From assembly GCA_964400655.1 (NCBI GenBank), contig CAYNVN010000123.1, positions 1-62,271 of the forward strand: 62,271 nucleotides of DNA. The letters run 5' to 3'. The notes beneath the pieces are model-generated. The model was not told where the DNA came from. It saw only the letters and a program-made list of their open reading frames with translations, and did not search any database. The DNA comes from B16-G9 sp964400655. Its GTDB lineage: Bacteria; Bacteroidota; Bacteroidia; Bacteroidales; F082. The translations under genes were made by a program, and so were the position numbers. The first letter of the stretch is position 1. Each line of letters starts with the position of its first letter. Shown here piece after piece: positions 37,306 through 44,019 of this stretch.

Positions 37306-37335
37306 CAAAGGTAGATAAAGATTTGTTGTTAACAA
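37306..37335 (-). promoter_or_regulatory. Candidate promoter of cca-miaA
   Basis: Minus strand TTG (37333-37335), a 19-base spacer and TACCTTTG (37306-37313). The predicted start is about 2 bases before the cca ATG. Confidence 0.5.
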
Positions 37336-37338
37336 GCC

Positions 37339-37354
37339 TTCCCCGGCCGGGGAA
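37339..37354. repeat. 16-base perfect palindrome TTCCCCGGCCGGGGAA
   Basis: A self-complementary GC-rich sequence in otherwise AT-rich intergenic DNA upstream of cca, just beyond its -33 element. It may be a small palindromic repeat unit of the genome. No function can be assigned. Confidence 0.7.
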
Positions 37355-37499
37355 TTTATAATAGACCGGCAGACAGTAGGAGGGGAGTTGGTTGGTTTTG
37401 ATTATAAAGGGTTATTAATATGTAATCATTTGGTGAGCTCCTACCTCTGATTTTGACAGATTTAACTTAATATAGTTATAAATTGCTTTTAAATAATAT

Positions 37500-37533
37500 A
37501 AAAGGTTACAACTTTAAATCGCTGTAACCTTTT
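37500..37533. terminator. 11-bp hairpin between the tRNA-Arg unit and cca
   Basis: Perfect stem AAAAGGTTACA (37500-37510) with TGTAACCTTTT (37523-37533) and a 12-base loop. On either strand the stem ends in U residues, so it could stop transcription in both directions. Confidence 0.45.
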
Positions 37534-37542
37534 CATTTTCAA

Positions 37543-37562
37543 GTGAACCCGACAGGGGTTCC
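37543..37562 (-). pseudogene. tRNA 3'-end-like remnant
   Basis: The minus strand reads ACCCCTGTCGGGTTCAC, one base different from the T-arm/acceptor end of the intact tRNA-Arg 90 bases away. The remainder of a tRNA is not recognisable, and an inverted repeat follows at 37561-37581 (CCCGAT and ATCGGG ends). Confidence 0.4.
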
Positions 37563-37602
37563 CGATTCGTGCTTCATCGGGACAGGCTTCTCCCCCTGCC
37601 TA

Positions 37603-37632
37603 AATAAAAAAAGCCGTCCTTACGAACGGCTT
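37603..37632 (-). terminator. Terminator of tRNA-Arg
   Basis: On the minus strand a 7-bp stem AAGCCGT/ACGGCTT (37626-37632 with 37611-37617, 8-base loop) is followed by a U-run. The stem begins at the last base of the encoded CCA end. Confidence 0.85.
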
Positions 37633-37707
37633 GGTGAACCCGGCAGGGGTCGAACCTGCAACCTCCTGATCCGTAGTCAGGTGCACTATCCATTATGCTA
37701 CGGGTCC
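37632..37707 (-). tRNA. tRNA-Arg (anticodon ACG), CCA encoded
   Basis: A full cloverleaf on the minus strand. The acceptor stem GGACCCG pairs with CGGGTTC (one G-U). The D arm is GCAT-AATGGATA-GTGC and the anticodon arm CCTGA-CTACGGA-TCAGG with anticodon ACG, read as ICG after deamination. The T arm contains GGTTCGACCCC and is followed by discriminator A and an encoded CCA (37632-37634). It reads CGU/CGC/CGA codons. The last 10 bases of the GIY-YIG ORF overlap its 5' end. Confidence 0.95.
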
Positions 37708-37940
37708 AATATTTTTTTTAAGTATTCCCGACCAACACCAGACTTAAGCCATTTTTCATGATCTCTGGCTTCTTGCCTGCTATTAAAACCTTTTGAATAA
37801 ACTAATTCCCAAGGTTTATAAGGTCGTGTGGATTTATTTTTACCATGATTGTGTTCATAAATCCTTCTTTCAATATTTTCAGTCATGCCTTTGTAAAGTC
37901 TTCCGTCAACATGACTTTTAAGAACGTAAGCAAAATACAT
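37698..37940 (-). CDS. Small GIY-YIG nuclease family protein overlapping tRNA-Arg
   Basis: 80 residues. The fold signature is FAYVLKSHVDGRLYKGMTEN, with YVL for the GIY part and YKG for YIG, followed by ERRIYEHNHGKN (catalytic Arg) and EARDHEKWLKSG (metal-binding Glu). This is the UPF0213/YhbQ-like single-domain type that is scattered in Bacteroidota. Its stop codon TAG is made by bases of the tRNA-Arg acceptor/D region, so its last three codons lie in the tRNA gene. Its start is 15 bases from a half copy of the same tRNA. The arrangement suggests insertion at a tRNA gene. Whether it still moves is unknown. Confidence 0.85.
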   Translation of the reverse strand: MYFAYVLKSHVDGRLYKGMTENIERRIYEHNHGKNKSTRPYKPWELVYSKGFNSRQEARDHEKWLKSGVGREYLKKILDP

Positions 37941-37954
37941 CTCACTTTATAGTT

Positions 37955-38012
37955 TCCGTAGTCAGGTGCACCCTGCCTGCCGGCAGGCAGGTATCCATTA
38001 TGCTACGGGTCC
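37955..38012 (-). pseudogene. tRNA-Arg 5'-half remnant with a 20-base palindrome in the D arm
   Basis: The minus strand repeats the intact tRNA-Arg exactly from base 1 (38012) through the anticodon loop (TGACTACGGA), and identity stops there. A 20-base perfect palindrome (37972-37991) is inserted between the D-loop A and the 3' D-stem, with no other change. It cannot form a tRNA. Confidence 0.85.
37972..37991. repeat. 20-base perfect palindrome CCTGCCTGCCGGCAGGCAGG
   Basis: Fully self-complementary and GC-rich, inserted cleanly into the tRNA-Arg half copy. A shortened, altered version (TGCCGATAGGCAGG) lies at 38045-38058 at the matching place of another tRNA-like fragment. Confidence 0.85.
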
Positions 38013-38044
38013 AATTTCGATATTTTGTATTGTTATGTTTACTT

Positions 38045-38080
38045 TGCCGATAGGCAGGTATCCATTACACTACGTTTCCA
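38045..38080 (-). pseudogene. Second tRNA 5' fragment with a decayed palindrome
   Basis: The minus strand reads GGAAACGTAGTGTAATGGATA (given here as the span 38059-38079) followed directly by CCTGCC-TATC-GGCA. It resembles bases 1-21 of the nearby tRNA-Arg with several substitutions, and the palindrome-like piece begins at the same point. It may derive from the same or another tRNA. Confidence 0.5.
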
Positions 38081-38145
38081 AATCGGGTGGCAAAAATACT
38101 ACTTTTTTTGTTTTTTGAAACTATTTAAGAAAAATATTCCTCCTC

Positions 38146-38174
38146 TTGTTGCGTTTTCTTTTTTTCTACTTTTG
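38146..38174 (+). promoter_or_regulatory. Promoter of the TPR lipoprotein gene
   Basis: TTG (38146-38148), an 18-base spacer and TACTTTTG (38167-38174). Start near 38178, about 19 bases before the ATG. Confidence 0.55.
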
Positions 38175-38196
38175 CCGACTTTAATAATATTTTATC

Positions 38197-39093
38197 ATGA
38201 AAAGGTTTTTTCTTTTAGTGTTAACGGGTATCACCCTTGTGTTTAGTTCGTGCGACAGCACAAAACAACTCGCCAAAACAGCGCAGTCGGCGCAACAGGC
38301 TTTCGACCGTGGCGAATATGCAAAAGCGTTGGGAATGTGGGAAGAGGTTATCAGTTCCTATAAACAAAAAGATGCCGTTAACCAGTGTCCTGTTTATACC
38401 AATGCCGGCATTGCAGCATACCGGCTGGGACAAACCGACAAAGCCATTGATTACCTGAAACAGGCTGACTGGTCGGACTTTAATAATGAAGAAACCTATT
38501 TAACGCTGGCCGAAATATATCGTAAAAAGGATAACCTGTCGCTTGAACTGGTAAACCTTGAAACATACCTTAATAAATTTCCTCAGGGCAGTCAGACCGC
38601 CGAAGTTAAAAAACGTTTGTTTGAACTTTATGTAGAAAGTGACAACCTCGATAAAGCCGTTCACCTTTGGGATACTCTTTCTGCTGACCAGCAATCGGAT
38701 TTGTCGGTGCTGGAAGGATTTTTAAAGGTGAATAAAAAGCTTAAAAATGATGATAAATGTCTCGAATTGTCATTAAAAATTCTTGAAACCGACAAAAACA
38801 ATACGGAAGCACTTAAATGGCTTGCAAATTACTATTTCTGGAAAGGGGAGAAGCTGTATCAAAAAGAGATGAAAGCATACAATGCACATAAAACCCGGAA
38901 ACAGTATGCTCACTTACTGAAAGCGCTGGATGTTGTTACAGCCGACATGAAACAATCGTTAAAATATGCCGGACGACTTTATGAAATTGAACCGACGGCA
39001 AAAACCGCCGGTTTGTTAAGCAAGTGTTACACCCGCCTTGATGACAAAAAAAAGGCTGCCCGGTATAAAAAATTATCCAACGATAAAGATTGA
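38197..39093 (+). CDS. TPR-repeat lipoprotein
   Basis: 298 residues with a lipoprotein signal (LVLTGITLVFSSCDS, lipobox FSSC). The mature part is alpha-helical tetratricopeptide repeats, for example QQAFDRGEYAKALGMWEEVI, AAYRLGQTDKAIDYLKQA and AGRLYEIEPTAKTAGLLSKC. TPR lipoproteins usually act as protein-interaction scaffolds in the periplasm. A specific partner cannot be named. It is a single gene with its own promoter. Confidence 0.85.
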   Translation: MKRFFLLVLTGITLVFSSCDSTKQLAKTAQSAQQAFDRGEYAKALGMWEEVISSYKQKDAVNQCPVYTNAGIAAYRLGQTDKAIDYLKQADWSDFNNEETYLTLAEIYRKKDNLSLELVNLETYLNKFPQGSQTAEVKKRLFELYVESDNLDKAVHLWDTLSADQQSDLSVLEGFLKVNKKLKNDDKCLELSLKILETDKNNTEALKWLANYYFWKGEKLYQKEMKAYNAHKTRKQYAHLLKALDVVTADMKQSLKYAGRLYEIEPTAKTAGLLSKCYTRLDDKKKAARYKKLSNDKD

Positions 39094-39171
39094 TTCGGTC
39101 TGTTAACATACTGATTTCAGTGACGGTTAATCTTCAACGGTAAATTTCACTTTTTTTATTGATTTTGGCGG

Positions 39172-39200
39172 TTGCCAAATCAACGGCCTTTGTATATTTG
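39172..39200 (+). promoter_or_regulatory. Promoter of the isocitrate/isopropylmalate-type dehydrogenase gene
   Basis: TTG (39172-39174), an 18-base spacer and TATATTTG (39193-39200). Start near 39204, leaving a leader of about 38 bases. Confidence 0.58.
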
Positions 39201-39241
39201 TCGTTCAATTTTTTTGAATAACCCTAAAAACAAATATTATT

Positions 39242-40438
39242 ATGGCAAAAAGAACCATTGTAACTCTGCCCGGCGACGGTATCGGACGGGCGGTGCTTGA
39301 CGAAACTTTACGTGTGCTTGAAGCGGCTGGATTTGAAGCCGACTATGTTGAAGGCGACATCGGTTGGGAATTTTGGAAAACAGAAGGTAATCCGCTCCCT
39401 CAGCGTACCATCGACCTGATTGAAAAACACAAAATTGCACTTTTCGGTGCCATTACCTCCAAGCCGAAAGATGCGGCTTTTGAAGAGCTGGCTCCCGAAT
39501 TACAAGAAAAAGGACTGGTTTATTCTTCTCCCATTGTGGGCCTGCGTCAGCATTTTAATCTTGATATCTGTATGCGCCCGTGTCATACTTACAAAGGCAA
39601 TCCGCTTAACTTCATCCGTCGCGGAGCCGACGGTGGCGTTGAAGAACCGGAAGTTGATGTGGTTATTTTCCGTCAGAATACCGAAGGCCTGTATGGAGGT
39701 GTTGAGTGGTCGAATCCGCCGGAAAAGGTTTACGACGCTTTAATGACCCATCCTAAGTTTGTAAAGAATTTTGGTGATACTCCTAAAGAGGAGATTTCGG
39801 TTTCAACACGTATCTTTACCAAAAAAGCCACCGAAAGAATTTTAAAAGGGGCTTTTGAACATGCTAAAAAATACGGCTATAAGTCGGTTACGGTTTGCGA
39901 AAAGCCCAATGTAATTCGCGAAACATCGGGAATGATGTATAAGATGGCGCAACAGATGCAAAAAGCCGAATATCCCGATATTGAGCTTTGGAATACCAAC
40001 ATTGATGCCCAAATGATGTGGCTTACGAAAAATCCGGAAGATTACGGAGTGATTGTTGCCGGTAATATGTTTGGCGATATTGTTTCCGACGGTTTTGCAG
40101 GACTTATCGGCGGACTTGGTTTTGCATGTTCGGCACAGTTCAATCCCGATAACGGCATCGGTGTTTTTGAACCGACACACGGTTCGGCACCCAAATATGC
40201 CGACTATCCCGTTTCAATTGTAAACCCCATCGCCATGATTGAGTCGGCTTGTATGATGCTCGATTTTATCGATGAAAATGATACCGCTGCTAAAATCAGA
40301 AAAGCGGTGGCCGATGTTATTGCCGAGGGCAAAGTGCGTACTTACGATATGATGAAGATGCGTGGTACGGCAGATGTGGTAAATAAAGGGGCTGCTTCAA
40401 CCAAAGAGATGGCTGATGCGGTTATTGCAAAACTGTAA
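39242..40438 (+). CDS. Isocitrate/isopropylmalate family dehydrogenase, probably NAD-dependent isocitrate dehydrogenase
   Basis: 398 residues. The family start VTLPGDGIGRAVLDETLRVL is present, as are the substrate loop FRQNTEGLYGGVEW, the arginine-containing region GLRQHFNLDICMRPC, and the metal-binding FGDIVSDGFAGLIGGLG. The cofactor loop is VFEPTHGSAPKYADYPVSIV. No leuB or other leucine genes are near. The residues around the substrate loop differ from typical LeuB, so isocitrate dehydrogenase of the citric acid cycle is preferred. Homoisocitrate- or tartrate-type activity cannot be excluded. Confidence 0.8.
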   Translation: MAKRTIVTLPGDGIGRAVLDETLRVLEAAGFEADYVEGDIGWEFWKTEGNPLPQRTIDLIEKHKIALFGAITSKPKDAAFEELAPELQEKGLVYSSPIVGLRQHFNLDICMRPCHTYKGNPLNFIRRGADGGVEEPEVDVVIFRQNTEGLYGGVEWSNPPEKVYDALMTHPKFVKNFGDTPKEEISVSTRIFTKKATERILKGAFEHAKKYGYKSVTVCEKPNVIRETSGMMYKMAQQMQKAEYPDIELWNTNIDAQMMWLTKNPEDYGVIVAGNMFGDIVSDGFAGLIGGLGFACSAQFNPDNGIGVFEPTHGSAPKYADYPVSIVNPIAMIESACMMLDFIDENDTAAKIRKAVADVIAEGKVRTYDMMKMRGTADVVNKGAASTKEMADAVIAKL

Positions 40439-40445
40439 GCGGATA

Positions 40446-40560
40446 AACACCAATATTCAAATTACAAATCACAAATAATTTCGAAATTACAATTCCGGAT
40501 TTCAAAACAGTTGGGGATATGAAATTATTTGTGATTTGGTGCCTGATATTTGGAATTTGA
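40446..40560. repeat. Long imperfect inverted repeat of AT-rich repeat units
   Basis: A perfect 18-bp inverted repeat (40465-40482 with 40521-40538) with a 38-base spacer, flanked by further imperfectly matching CAAATT/AATTTG blocks. The arms consist of CAAATCACAAAT-type words. It fills the gap between the dehydrogenase and the HD gene and ends about 20 bases before the latter. Confidence 0.75.
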
Positions 40561-40579
40561 AGATTTTAATAATTCAATT

Positions 40580-41131
40580 ATGAACAAAGAAGTATTAAAT
40601 CTCTGGCCTGAGCTGGAGTGGATAAATGATGAAAATTTGCGTGAGCAAACAGCCAAAACATGGGAGCTGGCTTTGGAGCGCAGCGTGTTAACCCCCGATG
40701 ATTTAAACCGGATTCCGTTTACGCTGCTGGTTGGTCCCGATTTGAAGGTTACCTTTATGGATCATAAACGCTCGGTAGTGCACATTGCCCGTGATGCGGG
40801 GCAAAAGATAAACGATATGTATCACGGTGAGCTTACCGTTGATATGGATGTGCTGATAGCCGGTGCTATTTTGGCCGATGTGGGCAAATTGCTGGAATAT
40901 GAATTGGACGAAAACGGAAATGCTGTGCAGGGTAACTACGGTAAGTATGTGCGTCATCCTTTTTCGGGTGTGAGTCTGGCAGAGGAAGCCGGCGTGCCGG
41001 CTGAAGTGTGCCACATTATTGCCGCACATGCCGGCGAAGGCAATATGATTAAACGTACCACCGAAGCATATGTGGTACATCATGCCGATTTTATGACCTT
41101 TTTGCCATTTAAAGAGCGGCTTAAAGTGTAA
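40580..41131 (+). CDS. HD-domain hydrolase-like protein
   Basis: About 183 residues. The ATG at 40580 is preferred to the in-frame TTG at 40550. It contains MDHKRSVVHIARDAGQ, ADVLIAGAILADVGKLLEYE (in place of the usual HD) and IIAAHAGEGN followed by VHHADFMTF. The spacing of these blocks fits an HD phosphohydrolase, with a metal site from His and Asp residues, although the central His-Asp pair reads AD here. The substrate is unknown. A strong terminator follows. Confidence 0.75.
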   Translation: MNKEVLNLWPELEWINDENLREQTAKTWELALERSVLTPDDLNRIPFTLLVGPDLKVTFMDHKRSVVHIARDAGQKINDMYHGELTVDMDVLIAGAILADVGKLLEYELDENGNAVQGNYGKYVRHPFSGVSLAEEAGVPAEVCHIIAAHAGEGNMIKRTTEAYVVHHADFMTFLPFKERLKV

Positions 41132-41167
41132 AAAAAACAGTGCGGAAATTCAGCCTGTAAAAAAATA

Positions 41168-41209
41168 AACGGGGAGTCATGGCACAATGCTAATGGCTCC
41201 CCGTTTTTT
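41168..41209 (+). terminator. Terminator of the HD gene
   Basis: Stem AACGGGGAG (41168-41176) with CTCCCCGTT (41197-41205), extended by three inner pairs, followed by TTTTTG. It sits between convergent genes. Confidence 0.88.
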
Positions 41210-41210
41210 G

Positions 41211-43331
41211 TTATCGTTGAGCGTTATCGATGGCTTTTATTTTTCCCATAATGATTTCCAGCTCACGTTTGGCTTTTTCAATCTTCTTCTCAAAATCCTC
41301 TTTCAGCTTGTTCGATTGTTTTGAATTGGCAAAAAAGCCGATGTTGTTTTCCCAAACGGTAATTTCATCTTTCAGGGTTCTCATTTTGTTAGCCAGATAA
41401 TTACGCTCGCGGGCAAGTCGTCTGCCGTCGTCAGGGCCTTCCAAAAGCTCTTCGATATGTTTCTGATAGTTTTGAGCGGTTATCTCCATGCGATTTATCG
41501 ACAACTTGTCGAAAAGTTTATCGATGTGTTCGCGGTAAGCCGCCTGGATTTTATCTTTCTGATTAAAAGGAACATGCCCAATTTCGACCCATCTGCGCTG
41601 GAAACTTTTTAAAGCTTCCATATCGGCAGCGCGATCTTTTTTGATTTCGTAATTTTTAATCTCTTCAATAAGCGCTTCTTTAAGTTTCAGGTTTTCGGCC
41701 TCAACCTTGTGAATATCCTTAAAGAATTCGGCTTTACGGTTAAAAAATTCATCGCAGGCAGCCCTGAAACGTTTCCATATTTTATCGGAATGACGTTTGG
41801 GTACAGGCCCTATTTTTTTCCATTCTTTTTGTAAACGGATGAGCTCGTTGGTGGTTTTTTTCCAGCTGTCGCTGTCTTTTAATTTTTCAGCCTCTTTGCA
41901 AAGATCGAGTTTCAGATTGTAATTGTTCATCTGCTGCTCTTTCAGCTCGGCAAAAAACTCACGTTTTGCATTAAAGAAACTGTCGAGCGAACCTTTAAAA
42001 CGTGCCCATACTTCATCGTTAACCTGGCGGGGTGCCCGTCCGGTTTTTTTCCATTCGTTAAGCAGTCCGGTTATCTCTTCCGTTCTTTTTTGCCATGCCT
42101 TGATGGAGTCGGGCATTTGGGCAATCAGCTCTTCGGCTTTTTCACAAAATACCAGTTTTTTTTGATAGTTAAGTTCCTGCTGTTCCTGAATGGCTTTGTA
42201 ATGTTCTTTACGACGTTCGTTAATTTTATCGGTGGCTGCTTTAAAGCGTTCCCACAGGTCATCTTTTTTGTCCATGGGAACCGGTCCGATATTACGCCAT
42301 TCATCGTGATATTGCTGTAAAAGTTTAAACGATTTTATAACCGACTTTTCAAGAATAAGTTCTTCGGTTTTTTCGCAAAGTGCAATTTTGCTTTCAAAAT
42401 TCTTTTTCAGGTCGAGGTCGCGAAGCTCCTTATTCATTCTTACCTTGTCGAAAAAGCGATCAACGTAAAAATGGTAGTTTTGCCACAGGTTGGAAAGTTC
42501 CGTAGCCGGAACCATGCCTATCTCTTTCCATCTTTCCTGTAATTTACGGAACTCGTCGTAGGTTTTTTTAAGTTGTTCGTTGGAGTCGATTATGGCTTTC
42601 ATCTGCTCCAAAACTTTAACCTTTTCTTCAAGGTTTACCTGTTTCTGCTTTTCAAGCAGTTCGGCATATTTATGCTTGTTGTGTTTGTATATATTAAAAG
42701 CCGCCTTAAAGCGTTGTTCCAGCGGGTCCTCGGTATATTTAAAATCTTCTTCTTTGCCGCCGTTGGCAATAAAGGCCTCTTTTAGTTTTTCTTTCTCTTC
42801 TTTGTTAATTTGCAGAAAAGCACTTTTGATATTGCCAACCTGATGTTTGATGCGGCTGATATCTTTTTCCTGAACAAGCTCTTCCAAAAGCTCAATCAGC
42901 TCCTGCTTGTTCATGTTTTCATAATCATATTCCTGCTCGGCCAGGTCGTCAAGATGTTCGTCGTCCTCTTTTAACGAAGCGGCATCAAACGAGTCCTGCG
43001 GCTGTTGCGGATTAAAATTACTGCTCATCAACCGGATGATACGATGCTTTTCGTGTTCGCTGATTACCGTTGATGTTTCCGTTGCTTCTTCTGCTTTGTT
43101 GTCATTTTTTTCATTAACCGGTTCCGGTTCCTCTTTTGGTGGTTCTTCTGACCGGTCGGGAGTATCACCTGCAGCGGTGTTGCTTTGTATTAACTCAATA
43201 ATACGTCTCTTTTCATTCTCCCCGAGAATGGTTTCGTTTAAATTGTTTTCCACTGTATTGTTAACAGTTTCAGACTTCTCCTCCTGAGATGATTTTTCAG
43301 GATTTTGATTAAGTTGTTCTTTATTTTCCAT
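41211..43331 (-). CDS. DUF349 repeat protein
   Basis: About 706 residues, highly charged and almost all helical. After an acidic N-terminal region there are about six DUF349 repeats, each with a W-K-x-I/R-G-x-V/A-P motif: RWKEIGMVP, EWRNIGPVPMDKKDDLWERF, EWKKTGRAPRQVNDEVWARF, EWKKIGPVPKRHSDKIWKRF and RWVEIGHVPFNQKDKI. Proteins of this type are common in Bacteroidota and Actinobacteria, and the function is unknown. The ATG at 43331 is preferred over the GTG one codon earlier. Confidence 0.9.
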   Translation of the reverse strand: MENKEQLNQNPEKSSQEEKSETVNNTVENNLNETILGENEKRRIIELIQSNTAAGDTPDRSEEPPKEEPEPVNEKNDNKAEEATETSTVISEHEKHRIIRLMSSNFNPQQPQDSFDAASLKEDDEHLDDLAEQEYDYENMNKQELIELLEELVQEKDISRIKHQVGNIKSAFLQINKEEKEKLKEAFIANGGKEEDFKYTEDPLEQRFKAAFNIYKHNKHKYAELLEKQKQVNLEEKVKVLEQMKAIIDSNEQLKKTYDEFRKLQERWKEIGMVPATELSNLWQNYHFYVDRFFDKVRMNKELRDLDLKKNFESKIALCEKTEELILEKSVIKSFKLLQQYHDEWRNIGPVPMDKKDDLWERFKAATDKINERRKEHYKAIQEQQELNYQKKLVFCEKAEELIAQMPDSIKAWQKRTEEITGLLNEWKKTGRAPRQVNDEVWARFKGSLDSFFNAKREFFAELKEQQMNNYNLKLDLCKEAEKLKDSDSWKKTTNELIRLQKEWKKIGPVPKRHSDKIWKRFRAACDEFFNRKAEFFKDIHKVEAENLKLKEALIEEIKNYEIKKDRAADMEALKSFQRRWVEIGHVPFNQKDKIQAAYREHIDKLFDKLSINRMEITAQNYQKHIEELLEGPDDGRRLARERNYLANKMRTLKDEITVWENNIGFFANSKQSNKLKEDFEKKIEKAKRELEIIMGKIKAIDNAQR

Positions 43332-43400
43332 CACATAATTAAATTTAACAATCCATTTTACCCTTGGGTAAGCTGGTTACAGGATTCATATTAAGGGTAG

Positions 43401-43433
43401 CAAAAATAGCAATATTTTTTAATGGGCCACAAA
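43401..43433 (-). promoter_or_regulatory. Promoter of the DUF349 gene
   Basis: Minus strand TTTG (43430-43433), a 21-base spacer and TATTTTTG (43401-43408). Start near 43397, about 66 bases before the ATG. Confidence 0.52.
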
Positions 43434-43512
43434 GATTTAACACCCAATCAGGCCATTAATAATATGTTGTACAGGAAAAAATGAAACAGCTGTTTTGGCT
43501 TTACCGATGAAT

Positions 43513-44019
43513 TTAACGGTTGGAAGATTCGGAAGAGGCATCTTTTTCAAAGAAATCTTCGTAATCGGGAAAAAACAACCTTTTTTTGGCAATGGCAACA
43601 GGATATACAAAATATACCGGTTCCCCCTCGGCACATTTAATTCCTTCGCCGTCAAAAAGTTCAACATATACCGTGGCATTGTTTTTATCCACTTTTTTTA
43701 GCGATGCCCTTAATTTTATCTTACCTTTTTTGGTGATATGTACCGGTTTCAGATAACGGACGGTAAGCTCCGAGGTTACGCTTGCGGTTTTTAATTTTAT
43801 CATCACCAGCCAGTTGCCTATTTCGTCAATCAGCGTAGCCTGAATACCGCCGTGTAAAATATTATGATAACCTTGTAAAAAACCACGTGGTTCCCATTCT
43901 GTTATCAGATAATCACCGTCTTCGTAAAATTGCAGTTGTAATCCGTGCTCGTTGTCGGGTGAACAGCCAAAGCAGTTGTACCCTTCGATTTTTACATAGG
44001 GGTTAAGTATCTTTCTCAT
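43513..44019 (-). CDS. PaaI-like hotdog-fold thioesterase
   Basis: 168 residues. A YNCFGCSPDNEHGLQL motif near the N-terminus is followed by the hotdog helix signature YHNILHGGIQATLIDEIGNWL (as YHNILHGG then ATLIDEIGNW) and the strand SELTVRYLKPVHI. The family hydrolyses acyl-CoA thioesters. The start codon overlaps the stop of the preceding MORN-like gene in a TAATG, indicating translational coupling. Confidence 0.85.
   Translation of the reverse strand: MRKILNPYVKIEGYNCFGCSPDNEHGLQLQFYEDGDYLITEWEPRGFLQGYHNILHGGIQATLIDEIGNWLVMIKLKTASVTSELTVRYLKPVHITKKGKIKLRASLKKVDKNNATVYVELFDGEGIKCAEGEPVYFVYPVAIAKKRLFFPDYEDFFEKDASSESSNR

Larger units (their letters stand above)
37301..37602. other. Gene-free stretch with palindromes between cca and the tRNA-Arg terminator
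   Basis: No convincing gene. It holds a promoter match for cca (minus strand TACCTTTG at 37306-37313 with TTG at 37333-37335), a 16-base perfect GC-rich palindrome at 37339-37354, an 11-bp hairpin at 37500-37533, and a decayed tRNA 3'-end-like piece at 37543-37562 followed by another inverted repeat (37561-37581). Confidence 0.6.

Noticed and set aside
37632..38080. Integration site of a tRNA-targeting genomic island
   Set aside because: The broken copies are 5' halves, whereas island att sites normally duplicate the 3' end. No integrase or island genes follow.
39242..40438. 3-isopropylmalate dehydrogenase (leuB)
   Set aside because: No leucine genes are adjacent, and the substrate-loop sequence (FRQNTEGLYGG) and length fit the isocitrate dehydrogenase side better. 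The distinction is not certain.
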